Positions 22,736 through 35,350 of a stretch of 64,000 bases of DNA are shown here, in pieces. The position numbers were made by a program, and so were the translations under genes. The DNA comes from Stomoxys calcitrans (taxonomy: Eukaryota; Arthropoda; Insecta; Diptera; Muscidae): assembly GCF_963082655.1 (NCBI RefSeq), contig NC_081553.1, positions 38,905,445 to 38,969,444 of the forward strand. The letters run 5' to 3'. A model generated the notes under the pieces. That model was given only the letters and a program-made list of their open reading frames with translations. It did not search any database and was not told where the DNA came from. Each line of letters begins with the position of its first letter. Within the stretch, counting starts at the first letter, position 1.

Positions 22736-24849
22736 AAAACACTCAATTTCTATTTCACATTAAATTTTTTTTTTTTTAAATTCCCCTTCATTTTTTTTTC
22801 TTTTCCTACATAAGCGACCTTTGTTCCTTTGTCTTGATGACAATTTAAATTTTCTTTGGCTTTTTTTGTAACTTTTTTTTTTTTGGTGCTGCTTTGCCGC
22901 TCCACACTTTCTTGCTTTCCCCCTAAAAGTGCTTAATTTAAATTTTCCTCTTTAATGCAAACAATTTGGCGTTTTTCGTTATATTTTCCGTTTTGTTTTA
23001 TTTTTTTTTGCCTCTTTTGGTATGGTTTTTGTTCGCCTTAGTTATAATATAAACCATAATGGCTGACGCCTTAAAGGCCGCCTATTTTTAAAATAACATG
23101 TGCACTCGTTTTCTTTTTGTTGCTGTTGCTGCTGCCCCTGCATTGCATTGCGTTTCGCGTAAGCACCACCACCGTTGCCGCAGCTCTCTGGCCTTTATTG
23201 GGCTCGCTATTTAACACCATCAATGCAATTTCTTTCACAGCTACATATGCGAATGAATGGTTTTTGTAGTTTTGTGTGCGTTTTTCTTGCACAGTCACAT
23301 TTTGGTGTGGATGGTTTTAATTTTAATGTACATTCGCAACAACAACAACAACAACGACAACCATAATAAAGAGTAAAGCAACAGAAAAATGTCTACAAAA
23401 CAATTTGCGCATGGCGACGTTAACATTTGTAGGCGACAATTCATACAACAATTTCACCAGCAAGGACAGACAGACGTATGCAATGACGGACGGACAGACA
23501 GACAAAGAGACGAATGGATGGTTGGATGAATAGCTGGCTGGCGGGCTGGCTGTTTGGTTGGTTGCTTGCTAAGGACAGACAGTCCAGCCAGTAAGCAAGA
23601 ACAATAACAACGTTCCACTTCAAACAACAAAAATTTCGTACACAGACCACACGTTCCAGAAACTCTTTGCAAATTTGCAAAACGTAGCACACAAAAAAAA
23701 AAACCAAACCAAACCAACAAAACTGTAAGGGAAAAGTTTTTTTCTGTTTTTTTTGTTTTTAACTTGTCATGACACTGCCACACAACCTCTCACTCTAAAT
23801 GAGGCTTGGGCTTAAATTCATCAAAGTTGAAACCTTCAGACCCTGCCCAAGTTGAGACTGAAACGTTTATTACATTTTAAAGTATGATTTGAAATAAATT
23901 TGCCTTTAAATAGTGTTTCCAAGTTTAAACAAACAATTAACATTACTCCTTGCCCCCTTCATCCAACCACCGCTTATCATCAGTGTCTTGGTCTTGGTCG
24001 TTGTCGTGCGCGTCTAGCCCCAAAAACCCACTGGGTATGTGTATGGTACCATTATTGGGTGTTGGTAATACCATACGTTGTCTGAAACTCTAATGTCTTT
24101 GACAACACCATGCAACGTAGGAACAAACAACGCCAAAATGAAGACGACGATGATGACGACGTTGGGGTACACCCCTGATGACAGGCCAACGACAAATATC
24201 ATATCGCTAGTCTTCTTCTTCTTCTTAAGCCATATTGCAAGCAAATGCAACAACAACAGTTTCTTCATTTGTGGCCTGTTTGATGGTTTTCGTTGTCCTC
24301 TGTCGCCTATGTCGACTATGTGGTTGGATTTGGTTTTTTCAATTTTTTTTTTTAAATTTTTTTTTTGCTTTTAACATATGTTTGCATGTAAGTATGGATA
24401 AATGTTTTTGCTCTTCAAAAACCATAGAATTGTGTATTGTGCTGTGTGCTGTTCAGGCAGTCACTCACTCAGTCATTCAGTTTAGACATTTTGCAACTCG
24501 TCGTTGTCGTTGTTGTTATGACGGCTGTTGCTCGTCTTGCTGTTGGCTGCTGTTGTTGTTTTTGTTGTTGTCTTAAAGGCGTGACAGTAATTAATTATTG
24601 TGTTGTATGGTAAATTAATAAATGAAATGGACTTTGTCTCAAAATGACATTCATATGCATTTCACACTTATGCTGTAATAATTAAACAAAATTGCAAATA
24701 TCAAAACAAAGAATCAGGAAAACAAACACTGGAGGAAAAATTTAAGAAAAATAAAAATAAAAAATCAAAATTAATAACAACCAGAAATATTTTAAGATTT
24801 TAGAAAATTAGGGATAGTTTAATCCCTAATGGCATTTTTTAAATACAAT
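22736..24849 (+). other. hth: hth intron, low repeat content, with small microsatellites
   Basis: No exon recognised. It holds a GACA-type microsatellite near 23463-23515, short GGCTGGC and TTGTTG runs, and at 24582-24597 a MEIS-type core TGACAG directly joined to TAATTAATTA. The open frames here are short and without recognisable domains. Confidence 0.55.
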
Positions 24850-26600
24850 TTTTTCAAACGAATTGATTTTTATTAGCCTTAAACAAGAGATTACTTAGAA
24901 ATGTTTTATCTTTCGCAGAGGTTTTACCGCTTTCATGTGTGCAACAAGATTTAAATATATGTAGTTTAAAAAGCACTGCTTTTATGGAAATTACATTATT
25001 TTTTAAAGTATTCAATGGGAAAGTCATAACAAATGCCCTATCTCGCAAAGAAAACACATAGTCTAAATATCTGCAACGTTATTTTTTTGTAAATTAAAAA
25101 AATATTGGTAGTTTGAAAAGCACTAAAGGGTTTTTTTAGAAACCAATTTATATTGTCCGGACCTAAGTGTTAAAGTGTTAAGACAAATACTGTTTTACCA
25201 TAGAATGCTACCATTGTCATATGTGCAACTTAACTTTTATGAAAGTAAAAACAAACAAAAATTATAAAAAAATAGTTTAGAAAGCACTTCATAGTTCGTA
25301 GAAGTTGTTTGATTTATCAAGGCTTTAGTGGGTGAAACACAAGACAAACACAATATCGCCAAAGAAATATAAAAAGTAGCGTGTGTGCAAAATGGTTAAT
25401 TTTCACAAAACGAAAGCAAAACTAGACAATTTAAAGTTTGAAAAGCACTTTATTAATTTTGGAATCTAACTGATTTTTTCAAGTTTCAAATAGGAAAATC
25501 GAAAGAAAACCACTATCTCTTCAAGAAATAATACAGCCATAATGAGGGCAACATGGTTTACTTTAAAATTAAAAAATAAACACATATAGTTGAAAAGGCA
25601 CTACATAGATTTTAGGAACTTTTTGTTTTCTGTAGGCTTTAATTGGAGATTTATAAGACTTGCATTATCTTTTCAAAGAATACTACGTTTGTCAAGAGAG
25701 GTTTATTTCTAAAAGAAATTATATTAAAAGTCTTAACAAAGCCGTAGTTTGAAAAGCACATCCCAGTTTTTAAAAACTATTTGAGGCTTTATTGGAAGAG
25801 TCATAAGACATACATTATGTTGCTTGATAGAAATGGAGTAACTGTATCTGCAGCATATTTATTATTTTTAATTTTTTATTTAAGTAAAAAATATTAACAA
25901 AATTTTATAGTTTAAAAAGCACTCTATGAATATTTAAATTGAATTATATTTGTCGAGGTTTGAATAGAATGTCATTAGTCTAGCACTATTTTAGGAATAC
26001 GTTCCAAGGTTACCCCAAGGTCACCATGTGTGCAGCATGATGAATTTACTAAGTTTAAAAAGTTTGAAAAGCTTTAAAAAGCACTCTATGAATTTTTAAA
26101 TTGAATTGAATTTGTTGAGGTTTGAATGGGATGTCATTAGTCTAGCATTATTTTAGCAAAACGTTCTAAGGTTACCCTAAGGATACCATGTGTGCAGCAT
26201 GATGAATTTACTAAATTTAAAATTAGAAAATAATAAGTATAGTTTGAAAAGCACTTCACGAATTTTAAACCACATTATTTTTTTAAGGCCTTAATGGCAA
26301 GAAGGTGGACTTATTTATATCAGCTAATTTACAGAGAATTCAATTTCCACGTGTGCATATTGGTTAGTTTGTGATTTAAAATTTAAAAATAAAAAAAATT
26401 ACAGTTTGAAAATCATTTCATGTGTTTTCCAAAACTTAATTGACTTTTTCAAGGTTCTAATTGGAAAGAAGTAGGACTTGCATCAACCTACTTACAGATG
26501 GACAAATTTCCATGTGTGGGGCATGGTCTATTAAGTAATATTTAAAAAAAAATTACAGTTTGAAAGGCACTTCAGTGATTTTAGGAATGAAATTGTCTTT
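24850..26600. repeat. Degenerate tandem repeat marked by GTTTGAAAAGCACTT and CATGTGTGCA
   Basis: At least ten versions of AGTTTGAAAAGCACTT occur between about 24960 and 26580, spaced roughly 120-190 bp. They alternate with CATGTGTGCAACATG-like words and TTTTTCAAGGCTTTAATGGG. The array opens at 24855 with TCAAACGAATTGATTTTTA, the signature of the 20.7-22.7 kb array, so the two arrays are related. It is non-coding. Confidence 0.7.
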
Positions 26601-26651
26601 TTTAGGGCTTCAATGGGATAAAAGAGGGCCATGACTTACTTTATTTATATA

Positions 26652-26960
26652 GGCCACCGTAGCCCAGAGCTTAGCATGTCCGCCTATGGCCCTGAACGCC
26701 TGGGTTCGAATCCTGGCGAGAACATCAGAAAAATTTTTCAGAAGTGGTTATCCCCTCCTATTGCTGGAGACATTTGTGAGGTACTATGACATGTTAAAAC
26801 TTCTCCCCAAAGAGGTGTCGCTTTGCGGCACGCCTTTCGGACTCTGCTATAAAAAGGAGGTCGCTTTTCATTGAGCTTAACATTAGAATCGGACTTCACT
26901 CAGTGATATGTGAGAAGTTTGCCTTATTTCCTTAATGGAATGTTCATGGAACAAATTTGC
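26652..26960 (+). repeat. tRNA-derived SINE, near full length, about 310 bp
   Basis: The tRNA-like head has an A-box-like TAGCCCAGAGCTTAGC and a perfect B box GGTTCGAATCC (about 26701-26711). The body includes TGTGAGGTACTATGACATG, GAGGTGTCGCTTTGCGGCAC and TCGGACTCTGCTATAAAAAG. The tail reads CCTTAATGGAATGTTCATGG. Related copies lie at 38039-38337, 21553-21672 and, more distantly, 42331-42500. The open frame at 26686-26874 falls within it and is not a gene. Confidence 0.85.
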
Positions 26961-28490
26961 AATGGAGAATCTGTTTATTCTGCGTGCAGTAGATTTTTCT
27001 GTCATCTTATGAAAAGATCCAATTTTTTTATGAATCAAATAATATTTAAATTTCTTACTGAAATTATCTTTTAAACGGGTTTCTTTGTTGCATGGAGGGG
27101 GCATGTTTCGATTTTTTAAACTAAAATTTCCATATCAAAGTGATTGTTGTTTATTTTTGCAAATTGCCCTTAAAATCTTATGGCCAAATCTTTTAACAAA
27201 TTGTTCTACGCCACAAAAAAAAGAGAAGCTAAAATCGTTATCCTTTCAAAACAACTATAAATGTAATCCTTAACTGGTCATGAAATGAAACATTAACCCC
27301 TTTTTTTACACACAAATGACTGCTGGTTTTTGGTCCCCAAAGTCAGCCAAGAAATGACTCCATTTGATATTATCCAGTGACCGGAAATAAAAAGTATTTT
27401 GATATGCTTCATTTATGGCCAACTAAAATCGTTGTGCAAAAGTAGTTTTAAATCGAAGAAGAAAAAAAATCATAGAAAAAAGTTCAATCATGATTTCCTT
27501 AGTGCATCTTCTGTTTTTTGCCTTGCCAACCTTACAAACAGGGTTAGCCATTAAGATTACTTTTCAAAGAGGGCAAGAAAGTGGGGTGGCTTTGAAGTAC
27601 ATGGGCAAATTCCTTAGCTAATAAAATTTTATATTTTGTTTGTGCAGCCACAGGAAGTTAGGATAACCAACTAAACTGACCACCAAATTACACTTTAAGG
27701 TATTACAGAGGATTAAGGAAAAAGGGTTATGAGACTTGTTGGGATTTAATGCTAGTTTCAGATAAGCAAACATCTTTTGGTTTGCTAAGAAAAAGGCATT
27801 TGGTTTGTTTTCTGTTTAAATTCTAAGTGTCTTTCTGTGCAAAAATTGCCTTTGCTGGGAATTATTTTTTTTTTTAACAAATCTCTACTTGGTCTTTCTT
27901 GTGTTGGTTTCTATAACGGGCAGATATTTGTTTTTGGTATATTTTTTTTCAAAATTTTACACGTGAAAGTTGTTTAACGTCATATCTATATCTCTGCTAT
28001 CATCTATCTGGTATCTTGAGTTTGCTTTTTTTTTTTTTTTTTTCATTCGACATTAAATGGCTGTTTGGTTGGTTAGCTGGCTGTTTGTTGAGAGCTTTCT
28101 GAGAGGCTAGACAACCAATGGCAGCCATTAATGATTTTGCGTATTGTTGGGACCCACACCCCTACTTAAGTTTCCCCACCCCACCTCATCATTACCTTTT
28201 GCTAACAAATATGGCCGGCTAAATATTATTATAGCAAAATAAAAAAAAAAAAACACAACAAAATTATACACAAAACACAAATCTCCTCCTCCTATCCAAA
28301 TGCCACCATAGAAAACATTCAGAGCAACAGCTCTAATAGCCCCAATAGTGCCGCTGTTGCCACTGACGATTCTACTACAACATCAACCAAATTGCTTTGG
28401 CTAATAAAGCATTTATATATGATTATTTAAAGGCGGTTGAGTGTTGGTGGTGGCTAGTGTTGCCAGGGGTTAGGGGATTTAAAAAAAAAT
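26961..28490 (+). other. hth: hth intron, nothing recognised
   Basis: Unique intronic sequence with T-rich runs. No coding exon, RNA gene or mobile element recognised. Confidence 0.55.
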
Positions 28491-29470
28491 ATATAAAATA
28501 AAATAAAATGCAAATAAAACAAAATAAAATAAAATAAAATAAAATAAAATAAAATAAAATAAAATAAAATAAAATAAAATAAAATAAAATAAAATAAAAT
28601 AAAATAAAATAAAATAAAATAAAATAAAATAAAATAAAATAAAATAAAATAAAATAAAATAAAATAAAATAAAATAAAACAAAATAAAATAAAATAAAAT
28701 AAAATAAAATAAAATAAAATAAAATAAAATAAAATAAAATAAAATAAAATAAAATACAATAAAATAAAATAAAATAAAATAAAATAAAATAAAATAAAAT
28801 AAAATAAAATAAAATAAAATAAAATAAAATAAAATAAAATAAAATAAAATAAAATAAAATAAAATAAAATAAAATAAAATAAAATAAAATAAAATAAAAT
28901 AAAATAAAATAAAATAAAATAAAATAAAATAAAATAAAATAAAATAAAATAAAATAAAATAAAATAAAATAAAATAAAATAAAATAAAATAAAATAAAAT
29001 AAAATAAAATAAAATAAAATAAAATAAAATAAAATAAAATAAAATAAAATAAAATAAAATAAAATAAAATAAAATAAAATAAAATAAAATAAAATAAAAT
29101 AAAATAAAATAAAATAAAATAAAATAAAATAAAATAAAATAAAATAAAATAAAATAAAATGCAAATAAAATAAAATAAAATAAAATAAAATAAAATAAAA
29201 TAAAATAAAATAAAATACAATAAAATAAAATAAAATAAAATACAATAAAATGAAATAAAATAAAATAAAATAAAATAAAATAAAATAAAATAAAATAAAA
29301 TAAAATAAAATAAAATAAAATAAAATAAAATAAAATAAAATAAAATAAAATAAAATAAAATAAAATAAAATAAAATAAAATAAAATAAAATAAAATAAAA
29401 TAAAATAAAATAAAATAAAATAAAATAAAATAAAAAAAAATAAAATAAAATAAAATAAAATAAAATAAAA
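28491..29470. repeat. (AAAAT)n microsatellite, about 970 bp
   Basis: Almost uninterrupted AAAAT repeats, roughly 190 copies. There are a few interruptions: AAAATGCAAATAAAA at about 28506 and 29157, AAAATACAAT at about 28754, 29216 and 29241, and AAAACAAAAT near 28677. Long minus-strand open frames of repeated ILFYF are artefacts of the 5-bp unit. A DINE-like element splits this array from its continuation at 30729. Confidence 0.97.
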
Positions 29471-30728
29471 CAAGTAAAAAGGCGTTAAGTTCGGCCGGGC
29501 CGAACTTTGGATACCCACCACCTCGGGTATATATGTGAACTACATTTCGTCAAAATCCAGTGAAAAATGCATACCTTAAGCCCCATAGCAGCTCTATAGA
29601 TATCATCCGATTTAGACCAAATGCTTATAACTACAAGTCATTGTTCAACCGAGAGATCGGTCTATATGGCAGCTATATCCAAATCTGGACCGATCTGAGC
29701 CAAATTAAAGACAAATATCGAAGGGCCCAACACAAGTCATTGTCCCAAATTTCGGCGACATCGGACAATAAATGCGCTTTTTATGAGCCCAAAACCTTAA
29801 ATCGAAAGATCGGTCTATATGGCAGCTATATCCAAATTTGGACCGATCTGAGCCAAATTGACGAAGGATGTCGAAAGGCCCAACGCAACTCACTGTCCCA
29901 AATTTCATCCAAATCGGATATAAAATGTGGCTTTTATGGGCCTAAGACCCTAAATCTGAGGATCGGTCTATATGGCAGCTATATCCAAATTTAGACCGAT
30001 CTGGGCCAAATTGACGAAGGATGTCGAAAGGCTCATCGCAACTCACTGTCCCAAATTTTAGCAAAATCGGATAATAAATGTGGCTTTTATGGGCCTAAGA
30101 CAATAAATCGGAAGATCGGTCTATATGGCAGCTATATCCAAATCTGAACCGATCTGGGCCAAATTGACGAGGAATGTTGAAGGGCCTAACACAACTCACT
30201 GTGCCAAATTTCATCCAAATCGGATATAAAATGTGGCTTTTATGGGCCTAAGACCCTAAATCTGAGGATCGGTCTATATGGCAGCTATATCCAAATTTGG
30301 ACCGATCTGAGCCAAATTGACGAAGGATGTCGAAAGGCCCAACGCAACTCACTGTCCCAAATTTCAGCAAAATCGGATAATAAATGTGGCTTTTATGGGC
30401 CTAAGACCCTAAATCGGCGGATCGGTCTATATGGGGGCTATATCAAGATATGGTCCGATATAGCCCATCTTCGAACTTAACCTGCTTATGGACAAAAAAA
30501 GAATCTGTGCAAAATTTCAGCTCAATATCTCAATTTTTAAAGACTGTAGCGTGATTTCAACAGACAGACGGACAGACGGACAGACGGACGGACATGTCTA
30601 GATCGTCTTAGATTTTCACGCTGATCAAGAATATATATACTTTATAGGGTCGGAAATGGATATTTCGATGTGTTGCAAACGGAATGACAAAATGAATATA
30701 CCCCCATCCTTCGGTGGTGGGTATAAAA
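29471..30728 (-). mobile_element. DINE-1/Helentron-like element, family B, full length, inserted in AAAAT repeat
   Basis: The left end is CAAGTAAAAAGGCGTTAAG, the hairpin GTTCGGCCGGGCCGAAC and GGATACCCACCACCTCGGG. About six units of 151-155 bp follow, marked by ATCGGTCTATATGGCAGC (about 29656, 29811, 29963, 30115, 30266 and, variant, 30420). Then come the GACAGACGGACAGACGG microsatellite (about 30561-30594) and the conserved 5' block, ending GGTGGTGGGTATAAAA. AAAAT repeats flank both sides, so this copy landed inside a microsatellite and both its ends can be placed almost to the base. Confidence 0.92.
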
Positions 30729-31000
30729 AATTAAAATTAAAATTAAAATAAAATAAAATAAAATAAAATAAAATAAAATAAAATAAAATAAAATAAAATA
30801 AAATAAAATAAAATAAAATAAAATAAAATAAAATAAAATAAAATAAAATAAAATAAAATAAAATAAAATAAAATAAAATAAAATAAAATAAAATAAAATA
30901 AAATAAAATAAAATAAAATAAAATAAAATAAAATAAAATAAAATAAAATAAAATAGAATAAAAAAAATAAAATAAAACAAAATAAAAAAATAGAATAAAA
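30729..31000. repeat. (AAAAT)n microsatellite, right part
   Basis: AAATT-type variants are followed by about 45 nearly perfect AAAAT units, degrading near 30955-31000. This is the continuation of the array at 28491-29470 beyond the inserted DINE-like element. Confidence 0.93.
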
Positions 31001-31963
31001 CTTCTTTAGTTTTTCTGATATTTTTAAATTTTTATAATTTTTTATTTATTTTTTAATTATTTTTAACTTTCCTTTTTTTATTTATTTTTTTTTTTCTTTT
31101 TTTTGGCCACCCTTCTTTTCTTATATCTCCTAAAGTTGTTTGCTGTCATTATTATTTGTTTTTTTTTTTTTTCTCTATTTGCTAACTAAACGCTATTAAG
31201 CGTTAGCAGCAGCAACGGTCATAAAGCCAACTGAAAACAGCCAACAAACGTCAGCAACAACTGGGCTGGCTGGTTGGCTGGCTAGCTGCCTAGCTTGCTG
31301 TGGCTGACAGTGGAAAACCTAGTAGCAAGTTTGATTATAACAACTTTTAGATCTTATCTCCAAGCTCAAGAGTTGATGTGTGTGTGTGTGTAAAAATTTT
31401 TTCTTCTTTTTCAAAAAGAAAAAAAAAAAATAATAATAATTGTAGAAATGTATAAATGAACATACATCCTATATCGCATCTATAGATTCAGATTCCTATA
31501 TGCAGTTGATTGTTGTTGCTTTTTGTATTTTTGTCTAATTGCATTTAATGTTAAGTGGTAAAACTTGAACTCAAAAGTCAGCCGTGTAGTATAATGCAAT
31601 GGTCAAAATAACGTCGTTGCCTACTATACCACCACCAAGTCTGGTAATACTTTTGAGTTGCTGGCCGTTGTTAGGCTGTTATTTAATTGAGGTGTTTGTT
31701 AGTATTGTTGTTGTTGTCGTTGTTCATTTTAATCAGTTATAAAATGCTGCACAGATGAGTGTTGGAGGGGGCAAACAAAAAAATATATTACAAAAATATT
31801 CAAATAATTTTTAATTAGCCTTACAACACATATTAATTTTAATTAACATAGTATTGTGTAAAAATTTTGCATGATTGCAGATTTCATTGGCTTAAAGGTG
31901 ACAATCTTCTTTTTTTTTGGTTTTGCATAATTGCAAATAAGTTGGGTAACATTTAAGGTGATA
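31001..31963 (+). other. hth: hth intron, nothing recognised
   Basis: T-rich then mixed-composition intronic sequence with short GGCT and TG runs near 31265 and 31380. No gene recognised. Confidence 0.55.
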
Positions 31964-32301
31964 CAAGTAAGAGCGTGCTAAGTTCGGCCGGACCGAATCT
32001 TATATACCCTCCACCATGGATCGCATATGTCGAGTTCTATGCGTGATATCTCTTTTAGGCAAACAATAAAAATTGAATAAGAACTTTTATGCTATTGGAA
32101 CAATATCAAGTTATAGTCCGATTCGGACCATAAACGAATGCTGAACATTGTAGAAGTCATTGTATCATGGCTAAATCGACATAAAATGTCACGACGATCA
32201 AGAATATATGTACTTTATGGAGTCTCAGACGAATATTTCGAGTAGTTACAAACAGAATGACGAAATTAGTATTTCCCCATCCTATGGTGGAAGGTATGAA
32301 A
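31964..32301 (-). mobile_element. DINE-like element, family A, internally deleted (about 340 bp)
   Basis: Both termini are present: CAAGTAAGAGCGTGCTAAG with hairpin GTTCGGCCGGACCGAA on the left, and CCCATCCTATGGTGGAAGG on the right. The tandem units and the GTCY microsatellite are missing; the sequence jumps from the first partial unit (about 32165) to ATGGCTAAATCGACATAAAA. It is a natural minimal form of the element. Confidence 0.85.
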
Positions 32302-33401
32302 AATCCAAAAAAAAAACCTTTTTTTAGGTTAGGCCCCTTTGAGATACCTTACTTGATGCCCAATCTGGTCTTCTGTCATACATTGAATCCACCTGTGAGA
32401 TTAAAATTTCTCTGATATTGCTAATACTTGTCCTAAAATCCGTTTCGATGCTAGATCTTATCCTAAATCTTTTCTAGTCTTTCCCCATATCTTCCATATT
32501 CAGAGTTCAACTATTGCCTTAACCTTTCCTCTCTTTCCATTTTCAATGGTAGTTCTAACGATATCCATTTTCATTCATACCATTTAATGCACAAACGTCA
32601 GCAATTAATTTCATTTTAATTATATTTGCCCATGTTTACATTATCAATGGGAGACAACAGAGGGATACACCTCCCATTTCCTGCCATAATGCCAAAAAGC
32701 CAAAAGAGTAGCAGAGTACCAGTACAGCAATCAGTGGATACCAAAAACGATGACTACAGAGTGGTCAAAGTGGTCAATTTGAACAACAACAATGAACGTC
32801 TTGAAGTATTAGCATATACAAGAACTCATTGAAATATGCATGGATTCATGCATGCAAATGTTATAAAGGACCTTCAAAGCAATCTGCCAATAATATGTAA
32901 TATGAATGTTTTATATCCTGCACAGACACATTCTCAAACGTACGTTCATATACATATTTTAAGGAAATTTATGGTTTGCAAAACAAATACATATAAAACA
33001 CGCCCTACGATTTGTTAAAACTACCAGCATGCACACACATTACACACACACACACTCATACTCAATGCAAAAGACAAATCTATTCCATACTAGGATATGT
33101 CCTAAGTTATACCACAACAATTGCATTGCAATGCATTGCATTTTACATTACATTGTTATGCCAAAAAGACGAAATGCATTCTAAGTTGCTATCCTTAGTC
33201 AATATGGCAATAGGGAAAGTTGACCTGTTTTGGGGGTTGTGGGGGGGGGGTGTAGTATTCCAATAGCAAATGACAATAACATAAAACTGCAATTCAACGA
33301 CTTGTGCAGTTGTACATTTTGTAAAATAATCAATACATCTATTCCATAGGATATACCAAAGGAATTGTAAAGCATTCTATTGTATATTGAATATGAAATG
33401 A

Positions 33402-33434
<33 letters not shown>

Positions 33435-34082
33435 GGAGCCTTTGTATGAGTGGGTGTGTTTTCAACTAACAAAACATAAAATATCACAAGTCTTTTTGCT
33501 GTTGTTGTGCTATCTGTCGAAGTTGTCATTTGTTGCGTGAAATTTACCGTTTTCTTATGCTAAATCTTGTATATCCTTGTAGAGGTGTATGGGGTATTCC
33601 ATACAAAAAAAAAATAAATAAATAAATAAATGAAAAAATTAAAAACGCAGACTGAGAGAAAGGCGTAGAGATAAATGGACAGACAGACAGCCGGATTGAC
33701 AGACAGACGGATTGACATAGAGACAGATGGGTTGATGGAAGGACAAACAGACTGACAAACAATCAAACAGACGAACAGACAAAGGGAAAGTCAAACGGAT
33801 AGACAGACAGACGAACAGACAGTCGTAGAGACATACGGACAGACAGACAGATGCCAGATAGACAAACAGCAGGTGAACGGATGGACATAAGAGTAGACAG
33901 TCGGTTAGTAATTGCGATGCAATAAACTTATTTTATATAGATTTGGAGTAACTTTCTTTATATCCAAAGGCGATTTATGTGGATAGCAGTGTCTGCTCAC
34001 ATATCAGTTGAGATTTTAAAAATTTTCACTTAAAAATATTCCTAAGTTTAGATATTTGATTAAAATTTTTAAGAGATAACCT
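32302..34082 (+). other. hth: hth intron with several microsatellites
   Basis: No gene recognised. It includes a CA run near 33036-33056, a TG run near 33408-33434, an AAAT run near 33608-33632 and a degenerate GACA microsatellite at about 33670-33870. The open frames 32626-32832 and 32836-33018 have no domain I recognise. Confidence 0.55.
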
Positions 34083-35350
34083 TTTATACCCACCACCGAA
34101 AGATGGGGGTATATTCATTTTGTTGTGTTAAGCCCACGGACATTCCCATTCAATTTGGCTCCGATCGGTTCAGATATGGATATATCTGTTATATAGACCG
34201 ATCTTTCAATTTAAGGTCTTGGGTCCATAAAAGGCGCTTTTATTGTCCGATGTCGCCAAAATTTGGGACAGTGAGTTATGTTAGGCCCTTCGACATCTCC
34301 CTTCAATTTGGTCTAGAACGGTCCAGATTTGGATATAGCTGCAATATAGACCGATCTCTTGATTTAAGGTTTTGGACCTATAAAAGGCGCATTTATTGTC
34401 CGATGTCGCCGAAATTTGGGACAGTGAGTTGTGCTAGGCCCCTCGACATCTTTCTGCAATTTGGCCCAGATCGGTTCAGATTTGTATATAGCTGCCATAT
34501 AGAGCGATTCTCCGATTTAGGGTCTTAGGCCCATAAAAGCCACATTTATTATCCGATTTTGCTGAAATTTAGGACAGTGAGTTGTGACAAGCCCTTCGAC
34601 ATCCTTTGTTAATTTGGCTCAGATCGGTCCAGATTTGGATATAGCTGCCTTATAGAGCGATCCTACGATTTAGGATCTTAGGCCCATAAAAGCCACATTT
34701 ATTACCCGATTTTGCTGAAATTTGGGACAGTTAGTTGTGTTAGGCCCCTCGACATCCTCCATCAATTTGATCCAGATCGGTCCAGATTTGGATATTGCTG
34801 TCATATAGACCGATCCTACGATTTAGGGTCCTAGGCTCATAAAAGCCACATATTTTATCCGATTTTGCTGAAATTTGGGACAGTGAGTTGTGATAAGCCC
34901 TTCGATATCTGTTGCTAATTCGACTCAGATCGGTCCAGATTTGAATATAGCTGCCATATGGACCAATCTCTCGATTAAAGGTTTTGGGCCCATAAAAGGC
35001 GCATTTATTGTCCGATGTGGCAGAAATTGGGGACAGTGGGTTAAATTAAGGCCCTCGACGTTCTTCCGCGATATGGCACAGATCGGTTCAGATTTGGATA
35101 TAGCTGCGATACAGACCGATCTTTCGATTAAAGGTTTGGGCCCATAAAAGGCGCATTAATTGTCCGATGTGGCCAAAATTGGGGACAGTGGGTTTAATTA
35201 AGCACCTCGACATTCTTCTGCAATATGACACAGATCGGTTCAGATTTGGATATAGCTGCCATATAGCCCGATCTCTCGATCTAAGGTTGTGGGGTCATAA
35301 AAGGCGCGTTTATTATTGGATGTCGCTGATATTTGAGACAGTGAGTTGTG
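34083..35350 (+). mobile_element. DINE-like element, family B, lacking microsatellite and 3' hairpin
   Basis: The 5' terminus TTTTATACCCACCACCGAAA is intact. The sequence then passes directly from TATATTCATTTTGT into tandem units (CATATAGACCGATC, CCATAAAAGGCGCATTTAT, GGGACAGTGAGTTGTG) with about eight copies of roughly 150-160 bp. It fades out near 35350 without the hairpin. The 141-codon open frame at 34103 is a by-product of the tandem units. Confidence 0.8.

Noticed and set aside
8919..30728. CRISPR-like regularly spaced repeats
   Set aside because: Units are long (150-208 bp) or microsatellite, without unique spacers of constant length, and the DNA is eukaryotic.
28423..30980. Minus-strand open frames of 265 and 355 codons (ILFYF repeats)
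   Set aside because: They are direct translation of AAAAT microsatellite without stop codons in that strand; not a protein.
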